In this document: one piece after another, positions 23,704 to 30,288 of the stretch
How the letters are laid out: each line of letters starts with the position of its first letter
Position numbering within the stretch: the stretch's first letter is position 1
The notes under the pieces: model-generated
Database searches by the model: none
Told to the model about the DNA's origin: nothing
Seen by the model: the letters and a program-made list of their open reading frames with translations, nothing else
Translations under genes and position numbers: made by a program
NCBI GenBank assembly: GCA_002712305.1
Contig: PATE01000050.1
Span: 1 to 30,288 of the forward strand
Origin: Gemmatimonadota bacterium
GTDB lineage: Bacteria; Latescibacterota; UBA2968; UBA8231
Length of the DNA: 30,288 bases
Direction: 5' to 3'

Positions 23704-24555
23704 TCAGTCGACTTCCTCCGGCTGACCTGACCAGGTGTCCAACCCCACCAGACGCCGTCCCAGGTCGGTGAGCTCCGCAGGAGGATTGTTCTCCTCCCAG
23801 CGACGTTCGTCGCCTAGAAATCCCTTGGGACTCAACCTCTCCTTCCACAGGTGGACTCGGTCTTTTCGTGCCTTTTCGTCGACATCGTTGGCCGGCGACA
23901 TGGTGATATACTGGGCAAGCCGCGGCCGATCTGACCGATTGACGGAGTTCCCGTGGGCCAGCAACCGATGCCAGATCAACAGGTCTCCTGCCTTGCCGGC
24001 GATCTTGCTGATGTCGAGACCTTCCAGGTCAGGGTGCGAGGGGTTTCGGTCCTCGGGCTGGCTTCGGACCCACTCTTCGAAATATCGATGGAAGCCGGGA
24101 ACGCACTGGAATGTTCCCTGATCTTCTCCGGTATCCTCCAGATACAGTACTCCCTGCACGCCGAAGGCAATCGGTCTCTTCGACGTATCAAGATCCCAGT
24201 GAATCATGCCCTCATGCTTCCAGTCCGGCTTGTCCTCACGTTGAGGCGGCTTGAAGTTCGCCCGGTCCATACTCACCCAGAGCTTCTGCGTGCCCCAGAT
24301 CTCAGAGAATGCCTGGTGGACTTTCGGGTGCTGGCGATTGTTCCATAGTCCCTGGGTCTGGTACATCTCCACCATCCCCCCCTTGGTCGCCGGCTCTCGA
24401 TACCAGTCATCCGGCTCATCGGGACTCATCCCCAGAAAATCCCAGATCTCGTCGATGACGGCCTGCAGATTCTGGGGCGGTACCACGTCAGGAATGACGA
24501 CGTAACCGTTCTTGTCCCAGAAAGAGAAGTCCTCCGCCGACAGCAATTTTTCCAT
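23704..24555 (-). CDS. Phytanoyl-CoA dioxygenase (PhyH) family protein, second copy
   Basis: A 283-residue Fe(II)/2-oxoglutarate oxygenase. His119 and Asp121 (MIHWDLD) and His201 (LLAHGNSVN) form the metal triad; Arg210 or Arg212 would bind 2-oxoglutarate. TFQCVPGFHRYF replaces the more usual PGSH segment. It is only distantly similar to the copy at 14606, so the two probably have different substrates. The ATG at 24555 follows a GGA-containing stretch. The gene is a single-gene unit, ending in a hairpin, and is divergent from the Gfo/Idh gene at 24657. Substrate unknown. Confidence 0.9.
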   Translation of the reverse strand: MEKLLSAEDFSFWDKNGYVVIPDVVPPQNLQAVIDEIWDFLGMSPDEPDDWYREPATKGGMVEMYQTQGLWNNRQHPKVHQAFSEIWGTQKLWVSMDRANFKPPQREDKPDWKHEGMIHWDLDTSKRPIAFGVQGVLYLEDTGEDQGTFQCVPGFHRYFEEWVRSQPEDRNPSHPDLEGLDISKIAGKAGDLLIWHRLLAHGNSVNRSDRPRLAQYITMSPANDVDEKARKDRVHLWKERLSPKGFLGDERRWEENNPPAELTDLGRRLVGLDTWSGQPEEVD

Positions 24556-24656
24556 TCTTTATTCCACCTGTTCTGACTGCCATGGTCGGCGCAAGCGCGG
24601 CGCCCCATATTGTGGCCCAAGATCTTGACCCAGAAAAGGAGCACATCTGAATCCTC
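24556..24656. promoter_or_regulatory. Divergent promoter region, PhyH and Gfo/Idh genes
   Basis: These 101 bases hold the promoters for both divergent units. AAGGAG near 24635 is 15 bases or more from the ATG at 24657, too far for an ideal ribosome binding site. I see no clear operator. Confidence 0.3.
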
Positions 24657-25691
24657 ATGTCCAGGACCCGACTTGCTCTCGTAGGATGTGGCGGCATGTC
24701 CCGTGCCCATCTTCGTCGTTTCGATGTCCTTGCCGATCGACTCGAACTCGTCGCAGCCGTCGATGTCGATGAGACCCGCACAGCAGCTGTCGCCGAACAT
24801 GTGGACGGGCTCCGCGTCGCCACGGACGTGGCCGACGTCCTGGATGATGTGGACGCGTGCCTCCTTGTCCTGCCCCACCATCTTCACCACCCCATCGCGC
24901 TGCAGTGTCTTCGGGCGGGCAAACATGTGCTGCTCGAAAAGCCGATGGCCATCAGCGAGGCAGAGTGCCTCGAGTTGATCGATGAGGCACGATCTCGCGA
25001 TCTGATTCTGATGGTCGCCTACTGCATGCGCTTCCACCCCCTGGTGACGGGGATGAAGCAGATGATCGATGATGGATCTGTGGGTGATGTTTTCCAGGTA
25101 TCGATCTGGACTGAGCAACTCACACGTTATGAAGAGGGCCACTGGGCCCTGAAGGAGGCCACCCTCGGAGGTGGCCAGCTCTTCTCGCATGGCTGCCACT
25201 ACATCGATATCCTGTTGTGGTATCTTGGGCGCCCACTTCGAGGTACACACATGGGTTCCAATACCGGTACCGAGTGGATGGAACGAGAAGGAACGAGCAA
25301 TGTCACCATCGAATTCGAGGGAGGCCGCCTTGGGTATCACTTTGGCACGTGGGGAGCACGCGCGACGCGGTTGGCCTACACGTTCCATGCCCACGGCACC
25401 GAGGGGATGATCGAAGCTGACATCCGCGCCGGCGAGCTTCGAGTCCTGAGACCCGGCAGTGACCCAGAGGTCGTCTCGACCCACGAAACGGGCAAACACA
25501 CCGAGAACGAGATGCGTCACTTCCTCGACTGCATCGACTCTGGCCAGTCGCCGCTCACAGATGGGCCCTCGAGCCTTCAGGGTCTGCGGCTGATCTGGCG
25601 TCTCTACGAAGCTGAAGACCGTCAGGAATTGGCCAACTTGCGAGGTTTGGGCCTCGACCAGGTCACAGAAACAGGAGAACTCCGTTCATGA
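24657..25691 (+). CDS. Gfo/Idh/MocA-family oxidoreductase, second copy
   Basis: A 344-residue NAD(P)-dependent dehydrogenase. Unlike the copy at 7676, it keeps the standard Rossmann loop (ALVGCGGMSRAHL). LLEKPMAISEAE holds the EKP lysine motif, and SHGCHYIDILLWYL the catalytic histidine region. Its substrate is probably a sugar, cyclitol or related polyol. It overlaps the ceramidase-like gene by four bases (ATGA), so both are made together. The ATG at 24657 is the first codon of the conserved strand. Confidence 0.9.
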   Translation: MSRTRLALVGCGGMSRAHLRRFDVLADRLELVAAVDVDETRTAAVAEHVDGLRVATDVADVLDDVDACLLVLPHHLHHPIALQCLRAGKHVLLEKPMAISEAECLELIDEARSRDLILMVAYCMRFHPLVTGMKQMIDDGSVGDVFQVSIWTEQLTRYEEGHWALKEATLGGGQLFSHGCHYIDILLWYLGRPLRGTHMGSNTGTEWMEREGTSNVTIEFEGGRLGYHFGTWGARATRLAYTFHAHGTEGMIEADIRAGELRVLRPGSDPEVVSTHETGKHTENEMRHFLDCIDSGQSPLTDGPSSLQGLRLIWRLYEAEDRQELANLRGLGLDQVTETGELRS

Positions 25692-26962
25692 AGACGGGTT
25701 GCGCGCAGATCGAGATCACACCGACTGAGCCGGTATATCTGACCGGTTATGCGAACCGAGACCACCGATCAGAGGGCGTGTACGCACCGCTTTATGCAGG
25801 AGCGATCTACCTGCAGGGCGAGGACGATGCCGCCCTGATCATCACAGCCGACGTCATCGGCTACACTGCGCCCTATGATGCTGCGCTTCGACAGGCCATT
25901 TCCGATGTGACGGGCCTGCTGCCACGACAGATCGTCCTGACAGCGACCCACACGCACTGCGCCCCCTTCTTCACACCGTGGAACATGCCCGGCGCCATCG
26001 AGTCGGCATATGCAGACTATCTGACCGAGCGCTGCCAGGCGGTTGCGCTGCAATCGATCGCCGGCGCTACCCCTGGGCGTGTTGGACATAGCCGGGGACA
26101 CTCCAGTTTTGGTGTGAATCGACGCCGCCCGGACGGATCGGGGGGGATCATCTTCGCCCCCCATCCAGAGGGGCCCATCGATCGAGATCTGGATACACTC
26201 TGGGTCTATGGAGAAACCGATCAGTTGATCGGTTCTCTCACGATCTATGGCTGTCACCCCACCAGCGTCGGTGGGTATGATATCGGCCCTGACTATCCGG
26301 GCTACCTGTGCCGCCACCTCGAGCGCGAGACGGGTGCCTTAGCCCTTTTCGCCACGGGGTGTGCCGGAGATGTGCGGCCCTGGTTCGGCGGCCAGCCTGC
26401 CGACGAATTCCCCCGACCCGATCTGGCAGAACTCGAGGCGGCGGGCACGGCCATAGCCGACGATGTTCTGCGGGGGCGCTCTGCGGAGCAGGGCACCGAT
26501 GCCAAGGGACTCGGCATCGACCACGTCTTCCACGGTCTGCCATATGACAAGAGAATGGAAGACGACGAGTTGCGCGCCGTGGCCCAAGGGGACGACGAGT
26601 GGCTGAGGAACTGGGCGCAACTGATGCTTCAGCAACGGGCCCACGGGCCATTGGCGTCGACCTGTCCGCATGAGATCCAGGTCCTCAAATTGCATGAGGA
26701 TCTTCGACTCGTCTTTCTCGGCGGCGAGGTGCTGAGCGAAATCGGCCTGCACATCAAGAGCGTCCTGTCGCCTGCAACGACGATCACCGTCGCCTATGCC
26801 AATGGTCTGATCGCCTACGTGCCCAGTGCCAATGCCCATCCATTGGGAGGGTACGAAGTGGACGGGTCACACCACTACTTTCGGCGGCCTGCTCGATTCA
26901 CCGATGCCATCGAACCCCTGATCGTCACCCAGACCCAGGCGCTGTGCCAGCGATTGGGTTAG
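25688..26962 (+). CDS. Neutral/alkaline ceramidase N-terminal-domain-like hydrolase
   Basis: A 424-residue protein with the catalytic domain of neutral ceramidases, which cut the amide of ceramide with a zinc ion. Zinc-binding His88 and His90 (TATHTHCAPF) and His190 (GCHPTSVG) are in place. The nucleophilic Ser of true ceramidases, in a GDxSP motif, is replaced: the segment here is GCAGDVRPW with Arg230. The C-terminal immunoglobulin-like domain of the full-length enzymes and a signal peptide are missing. Proteins like this are frequent in glycan-degrading environmental bacteria, where they are coupled to oxidoreductases; their role is unknown. It is translationally coupled to the Gfo/Idh gene. 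A metal-dependent hydrolase of another amide or ester is plausible. Confidence 0.82.
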   Translation: MKTGCAQIEITPTEPVYLTGYANRDHRSEGVYAPLYAGAIYLQGEDDAALIITADVIGYTAPYDAALRQAISDVTGLLPRQIVLTATHTHCAPFFTPWNMPGAIESAYADYLTERCQAVALQSIAGATPGRVGHSRGHSSFGVNRRRPDGSGGIIFAPHPEGPIDRDLDTLWVYGETDQLIGSLTIYGCHPTSVGGYDIGPDYPGYLCRHLERETGALALFATGCAGDVRPWFGGQPADEFPRPDLAELEAAGTAIADDVLRGRSAEQGTDAKGLGIDHVFHGLPYDKRMEDDELRAVAQGDDEWLRNWAQLMLQQRAHGPLASTCPHEIQVLKLHEDLRLVFLGGEVLSEIGLHIKSVLSPATTITVAYANGLIAYVPSANAHPLGGYEVDGSHHYFRRPARFTDAIEPLIVTQTQALCQRLG

Positions 26963-26984
26963 GTGGCGCGGCTGTCTGCCACTC

Positions 26985-27854
26985 ATGTGCGCAGCTAGCG
27001 CCCCCGTAACCCACGTCACGCTCAGTGCCCGACAGGTTCGCGCCTTGGTGGAAGCCAGAGATCGGGCCGAAAACACGTTGGACGTCAGTCTTGATCTCGG
27101 CCGGTCCACAACCGCTGTATCACTGTCGACCGAAGGCGTGGTGGGGCCGACCGGCCTGCTTTCCTGGTCCGCCATCGAAACGATCCGTACCGACGAAATC
27201 GGTTGTTTTGCAGTCTCGGGATCCGAGTGCCGGCGGCTGCAGTCCATGTCCACCGTTACGGGTAGATTGGCCAGTCTCTACGCCACCGACGGCCCCCCCG
27301 CGCTGCTGTTGTCCGGCACACTCATGCATCGGATCAAGGGAGTCCACCCGGGGCAGGATACGGACCTGAAGCTGGCCCCGCTGCACTCGCTGAAAGGAAG
27401 CCGCGTCCTCGACACGGCGACGGGGCTGGGATACACCGCCATCGAAGCACGCCGTCGCGGTGCGGCCACAGTTCACACCGTCGAATTTGACCCCGCCGTC
27501 GTCGACCTGCAGCGGCTCAACCCCTGGTCTCAGGATTTGTTCGATAGTGATCAGATCATCTGCGGCGAGGGTGACATTGCCGACATCATCGAGGAGTTCG
27601 AGGAAGATCAGTTCGATCGCATCCTTCACGACCCCCCCGTTCTGGAGCTGGCAGGCGACCTGTATGGTGGGGCCTTCTATCGACAGCTGCACCGCGTGCT
27701 CGCGCGACATGGCCGACTATTCCACTACATCGGCAATCTCGAGAGTCCATCTGGCAAGCGCGTCGTCCCCGGCGTTATCCGTCGACTCGAGGAAGCAGGG
27801 TTCGTCGACGTGAAGCGCCACCCCGAAGCCTTCGGAGTCAGCGCCCGTGCGTGA
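26985..27854 (+). CDS. Class I SAM-dependent methyltransferase, COG2521-like
   Basis: A 289-residue protein with a Rossmann methyltransferase domain in its second half. Motif I is VLDTATGLGYTAIEA, followed by VHTVEFDPAVV (acidic end of strand 2) and ILHDPPVLELAG at the motif IV position. The first 130 residues are a separate domain of unknown role with mixed beta content. The pattern resembles COG2521, a group of predicted methyltransferases first noted in archaea. The target, RNA, protein or small molecule, is not known. The ATG at 26985 lies 22 bases after the ceramidase-like gene; the ribosome binding site is poor. Confidence 0.78.
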   Translation: MCAASAPVTHVTLSARQVRALVEARDRAENTLDVSLDLGRSTTAVSLSTEGVVGPTGLLSWSAIETIRTDEIGCFAVSGSECRRLQSMSTVTGRLASLYATDGPPALLLSGTLMHRIKGVHPGQDTDLKLAPLHSLKGSRVLDTATGLGYTAIEARRRGAATVHTVEFDPAVVDLQRLNPWSQDLFDSDQIICGEGDIADIIEEFEEDQFDRILHDPPVLELAGDLYGGAFYRQLHRVLARHGRLFHYIGNLESPSGKRVVPGVIRRLEEAGFVDVKRHPEAFGVSARA

Positions 27855-27860
27855 TATAGG

Positions 27861-28130
27861 CTACTGAAAGATCAGATAGCCGAATCGGTCGGGGCGAAGT
27901 GCGGATCCATACGTCGGCACCCACTGCCCATACTCGGACGCATTGGCGATCCGGATTCGAGCGAGATTGAACCCCCAGACCTGGCCGCGCAGAGATTCCT
28001 TTATCTCAGACGACTGAGCCAGAGGAAGTCGGATTTATAGAGTCCAGCCCTGCTCGCCGACGTGGACGGCGTGTTCAATCTCCGCGTTCCATCCGATGTC
28101 GCCTTGCGGGCCGTTTCCGTCGTTGTAGAG
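27861..28130 (-). pseudogene. C-terminal remnant of a CBM9/DOMON-like domain protein
   Basis: A frame on the minus strand ends with a TAG at 27863-27861. Its residues read like the end of a carbohydrate-binding family 9-like (DOMON-type) domain: DIGWNAEIEHAVHVGEQGWT, then IRLPLAQ, then VWGFNLARIRIANASEYGQW and, at the end, FGYLIFQ. An in-frame TAA at 28037-28035 interrupts it inside the conserved strand, where a Glu-Ile-Arg sequence would be expected. No start codon or upstream part exists on this strand: at about 28129 the sequence turns into the opposite-strand fragment. Such domains occur at the C-terminus of large secreted glycan-binding proteins. The gene is broken twice. Confidence 0.68.
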
Positions 28131-28450
28131 AGATTGGTGGCTCAAACACCGTCTGGTGGAGACGGGCGAGTTTGGCGGAGACGTCGGAGATGACACAGAT
28201 CTGTACCAGAACTTCGCCGACTTCCCATTCCTTGAGGCCGGCGGTGTTGGGGGCCGTCTACGGGAAACGGGGATTCGACTGGCTCAACTGGCGGATCGCA
28301 CGACGTTGGTCAATGGGGTCAACCGGAGCACGATGGATCCCCTGCACGCCTACGAGAAAGGTCTCAATCACGAGGCCCTGATGGCAGCGTGGCACTACGG
28401 CGACCCCGTGTTGCTCGAGAGATGCATGCTCGACGCTCGATCCGTCGCCA
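28129..28450 (+). pseudogene. Internal fragment of a large protein, probably alpha/alpha-toroid type
   Basis: From just after a TAG at 28126-28128 the frame reads RDWWLKHRLVETGEFGG, then GDDTDLYQNFADFPFLE, and later STMDPLHAYEKGLNHEALMA. These look like real protein and recall the alpha/alpha-toroid part of big CBM9-containing proteins of uncultured bacteria. There is no suitable start upstream and similarity fades after about LLERCMLDARSV (near 28440), although the frame stays open to 28566. The GTG at 28156 could begin a 136-residue protein, but a fragment is likelier. It abuts the opposite-strand CBM9-like remnant with almost no gap. The family identification is from memory and should be treated as tentative. 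Confidence 0.5.
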
Positions 28451-28573
28451 CCGAGCAGGTGCGAAGGATCAACACCTTCCCCTTGTATGGTGGATATGGT
28501 GGCCAGGGGACAGATCAATTCAGCCCTCAACAGGGAGCCCGTATACTGAGGTTCCCTCACCCCTGAGTGAATC
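28451..28573. other. Short non-coding stretch before the NHL gene end
   Basis: After the gene fragment the reading frame continues to 28566 without recognisable protein. The stretch lies between the remnant and the convergent end of the NHL-repeat gene. I see no hairpin or repeat that would clearly end transcription. Confidence 0.3.
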
Positions 28574-29527
28574 TCACAGTCGTGTCAGTTTGCGCAGACA
28601 CCGCGCCGTGCGCGGCACGGGCAGCCTTTTGCCCCAGGCACTGAAGGACACTTCTCCGACGAACACATCCCCCGACTCGGTGACGGCGATACCGTGGGGA
28701 GCGGTGAACTGACCAGGCTCCTCCCCTGGAAACGCATCGCCGAGTCGTGCCAGCTGTCGCCCATCCATATCGTGGATGGTCACGCAGGCGCCGATATTGG
28801 GATACGTGGCGTTCACCGGCAGATGGGAGGGCAGCTGCCCCACGTACGCCAGATCTCCGTCGATATGGAAGGCGCAGGGCCGATGCATCTGCCCCCATTC
28901 GGTCAGATAGTCGCCATTCGTATCGAAGATCTGAATCCGGTGGTTCTCCCGATCCGCCACCAGCACACGCCCCGCTTTGTCGATCGCCACACTGTGGGGC
29001 AGGTTGAACTGCCCGGCTTCGCAGCCGCTCTCGCCCCACGAGAGGATGTGCTCTCCGTGCGCCGAATACCGATGCACACGCGCATTGCCGTAGCCATCGG
29101 TGATGAACAGATCCCCCGTGTCAGGGTGAACGGCAAGTTTTGTCGGCTTGTTGAACGGTTTCCCGCTCATGGCCGCAGCGGCCTGCCCTGATGTGCCGAT
29201 CGTACGCAACACCTTGCCGTCAAGGGAACACTGATAAATGCCGTGGCCATCGTCATCTACGCACCACAGTGTATCGTCTCCCCCGAGGGTAGCGCCGTGA
29301 GGACGCTGGAAGATGTCCTCTCCCCAGGCATAGAGAAACTCCCCGTCTTGCTCGAAGACGAGGATTCCATGTTCGCCACGGGTGAGAACGTGAACGCGTC
29401 CATGGCGATCGACGACGACATCCGCGATCTCTCGCAGGGACGCGCCGGGCGGCAGTCCTCCCCAATCTCCGGCGTGTTCTTCGTATCGATGGCCCTCTCC
29501 GCCATCGAGGAGTGTTGTCGTCATCAT
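28574..29527 (-). CDS. NHL-repeat beta-propeller protein
   Basis: A 317-residue six-bladed beta-propeller built of NHL repeats. Clear blades include LREIADVVVDRHGRVHVLTR, FNKPTKLAVHPDTGDLFITD, FNLPHSVAIDKAGRVLVADR and FTAPHGIAVTESGDVFVGE, each with the P-x-x-hydrophobic-A-hydrophobic-D and hydrophobic-V-x-D/E pattern. No signal peptide is visible at MMTTTLLDGGEGHRYEEHAG, so it is likely cytoplasmic, although many relatives are exported. Its start overlaps the stop of the isochorismatase-family gene by four bases (ATGA), so they are coexpressed. NHL propellers range from lyases such as peptidylglycine amidating lyase to scaffolds; no catalytic site can be assigned here. Confidence 0.86.
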   Translation of the reverse strand: MMTTTLLDGGEGHRYEEHAGDWGGLPPGASLREIADVVVDRHGRVHVLTRGEHGILVFEQDGEFLYAWGEDIFQRPHGATLGGDDTLWCVDDDGHGIYQCSLDGKVLRTIGTSGQAAAAMSGKPFNKPTKLAVHPDTGDLFITDGYGNARVHRYSAHGEHILSWGESGCEAGQFNLPHSVAIDKAGRVLVADRENHRIQIFDTNGDYLTEWGQMHRPCAFHIDGDLAYVGQLPSHLPVNATYPNIGACVTIHDMDGRQLARLGDAFPGEEPGQFTAPHGIAVTESGDVFVGEVSFSAWGKRLPVPRTARCLRKLTRL

Positions 29528-30288
29528 AGATCAGCACTGTCAATAGAGGCACCCCAGAACTTCTCCACATAGCCCACCACGAGACGTGTTCCTTCATCAT
29601 GGTCTACATAGGGCGGTCTCGCGGGGTTGTACATCGAGTCGGTAAGATCGCGTATGAGGATCATGTGAATACCACGTTTGGCCATGGCCTTGATGGCAAA
29701 CGTTCGATGCAACACACACATGTTCGTGTGCACTCCCATGAGCAGAACGCGATCGATCCCGCGGGCACGAAGGGCGCCGTAGACGACGGCTCCTTCATCG
29801 CTGATCAGATCACGCTCGTCGTCGATCTCGATGCCCGCGTGCTGTCGTCTCCACTGTTTCGACGGAGAATCCTCCGGTGTGGTCGATCCCTGGTCGCTAT
29901 CGTCTATGGGTAGCGGCGGATCGTATTCCTGTGCCGTTCCATTCGGAGCGTACAGACCCGCCACAAGTGAATCGCCATCGGCAGCCGGAGCGGGCAGCAC
30001 CTGCGGCGGCTCTACCGGATCCGTCATCTGCGCTCTGACCCGTGCGGCGTGCCCTTCGTAGAAATCCATTGTGTCCGACGGCGAATGAACGATCAACAGC
30101 CCCGAGTCCCGAGCAGAGGCTGTCACTTGATTCATGGATGGAATCAGTTCCTCGAGACGCTCACGTGCCCCACGGCTCCAGTGGCCGTCCCACACATCAC
30201 ACAACAACAGCGCCGTGGACGAGGCCTCGACCTCGATGGTTTCTTCCACGACACGCCAGCGGATGTGGCCGTTGTCGTCGAGTTCAAG
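29524..30288 (-). CDS. Isochorismatase-family cysteine hydrolase, cut by the right edge
   Basis: A cysteine hydrolase with the isochorismatase fold. The catalytic Asp is in LLLCDVWDGHW and the catalytic Cys in GVHTNMCVLHRTFAIKAM. A SPSDTMDFYEGH segment and a long insert (about VEPPQVLP to PSKQWRRQ) separate them. A GTG at 30249 could start it, but the frame stays open upstream to the window edge with protein-like sequence (ELDDNGHIRWRVV). I therefore treat it as incomplete at its 5' end. Members act on isochorismate, nicotinamide, N-carbamoylsarcosine or ureides; the long insert resembles a group found with planctomycete-type gene sets, of unknown substrate. It is translationally coupled to the NHL gene. 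Confidence 0.86.
   Translation of the reverse strand, partial: LELDDNGHIRWRVVEETIEVEASSTALLLCDVWDGHWSRGARERLEELIPSMNQVTASARDSGLLIVHSPSDTMDFYEGHAARVRAQMTDPVEPPQVLPAPAADGDSLVAGLYAPNGTAQEYDPPLPIDDSDQGSTTPEDSPSKQWRRQHAGIEIDDERDLISDEGAVVYGALRARGIDRVLLMGVHTNMCVLHRTFAIKAMAKRGIHMILIRDLTDSMYNPARPPYVDHDEGTRLVVGYVEKFWGASIDSADL

Noticed and set aside
24426-25520. 364-codon minus-strand frame opposite the second Gfo/Idh gene
   Set aside because: It is antisense to a clear Gfo/Idh protein with conserved motifs and shares no family pattern; a shadow frame.
1-30288. CRISPR arrays, tRNA genes, insertion sequences, prophage or toxin-antitoxin genes
   Set aside because: I looked for regularly spaced repeats, cloverleaf patterns, transposase motifs and terminal repeats and found none that could be supported.

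Overview
The window is a densely packed, GC-rich bacterial chromosome segment (roughly 60% GC by eye) of about 30 kb. It has no rRNA, tRNA, CRISPR array, insertion sequence or phage gene that I can see. Genes often overlap by four bases (ATGA, GTGA, TTGA), and GTG and TTG starts are common. The mix includes two phytanoyl-CoA dioxygenase-like enzymes, two Gfo/Idh/MocA oxidoreductases, two divergent enolase-superfamily proteins, a GH172 (DUF2961) protein, a GH125 mannosidase, a ceramidase-like hydrolase, an NHL propeller protein and CBM9-like remnants. Such a mix is typical of uncultured sugar- and glycan-degrading lineages such as Latescibacterota, Poribacteria or Planctomycetota. That placement is an inference from gene content only.

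Left part (1-9.4 kb): an operon on the minus strand (aldo/keto reductase, GH125 alpha-mannosidase, then a gene running off the left edge) faces a plus-strand operon of an MFS transporter, a PhnZ-like HD-domain oxygenase and mnmA, each overlapping the next. A 2-hydroxyacid dehydrogenase (minus) and a sirtuin (plus) follow as a divergent pair. A small unknown protein comes next, then a minus-strand pair of an iodotyrosine-deiodinase-like nitroreductase and a Gfo/Idh oxidoreductase.

Middle part (9.5-22.5 kb): an enolase-superfamily enzyme faces a four-gene minus-strand operon (nfeD, two SPFH/band-7 genes and an acetoacetate-decarboxylase-like gene). After a gene-poor 480-base stretch comes a long plus-strand run: PhyH dioxygenase, membrane PH-domain protein, NAD-dependent epimerase-like protein, second enolase-superfamily protein, GH172 protein, NudC, endonuclease III and an AGE-like alpha/alpha-barrel protein.

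Right part (22.5-30.3 kb): this holds the most irregular DNA. A LuxR-type response regulator is frameshifted in a run of five C. The histidine kinase before it is only a C-terminal stub, joined directly to the N-terminus of a short-chain dehydrogenase. A second PhyH gene, a Gfo/Idh plus ceramidase-like pair and a methyltransferase follow. Then come two pieces of what look like large CBM9-containing proteins lying back to back on opposite strands. The window ends with a translationally coupled isochorismatase-family and NHL-repeat pair on the minus strand.

The genes suggest uptake and oxidation of sugar acids, glycans, phosphonate-like or halogenated organics, mixed with ordinary housekeeping (tRNA thiolation, NAD cap hydrolysis, base excision repair). 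I did not find a clear new defence or mobile system. The observations most worth following are the nfeD-SPFH-SPFH-ADC operon, the deiodinase-like enzyme with its complete substrate triad, the two enolase-fold proteins with a histidine at the apparent third metal position, and the two rearranged gene remnants.
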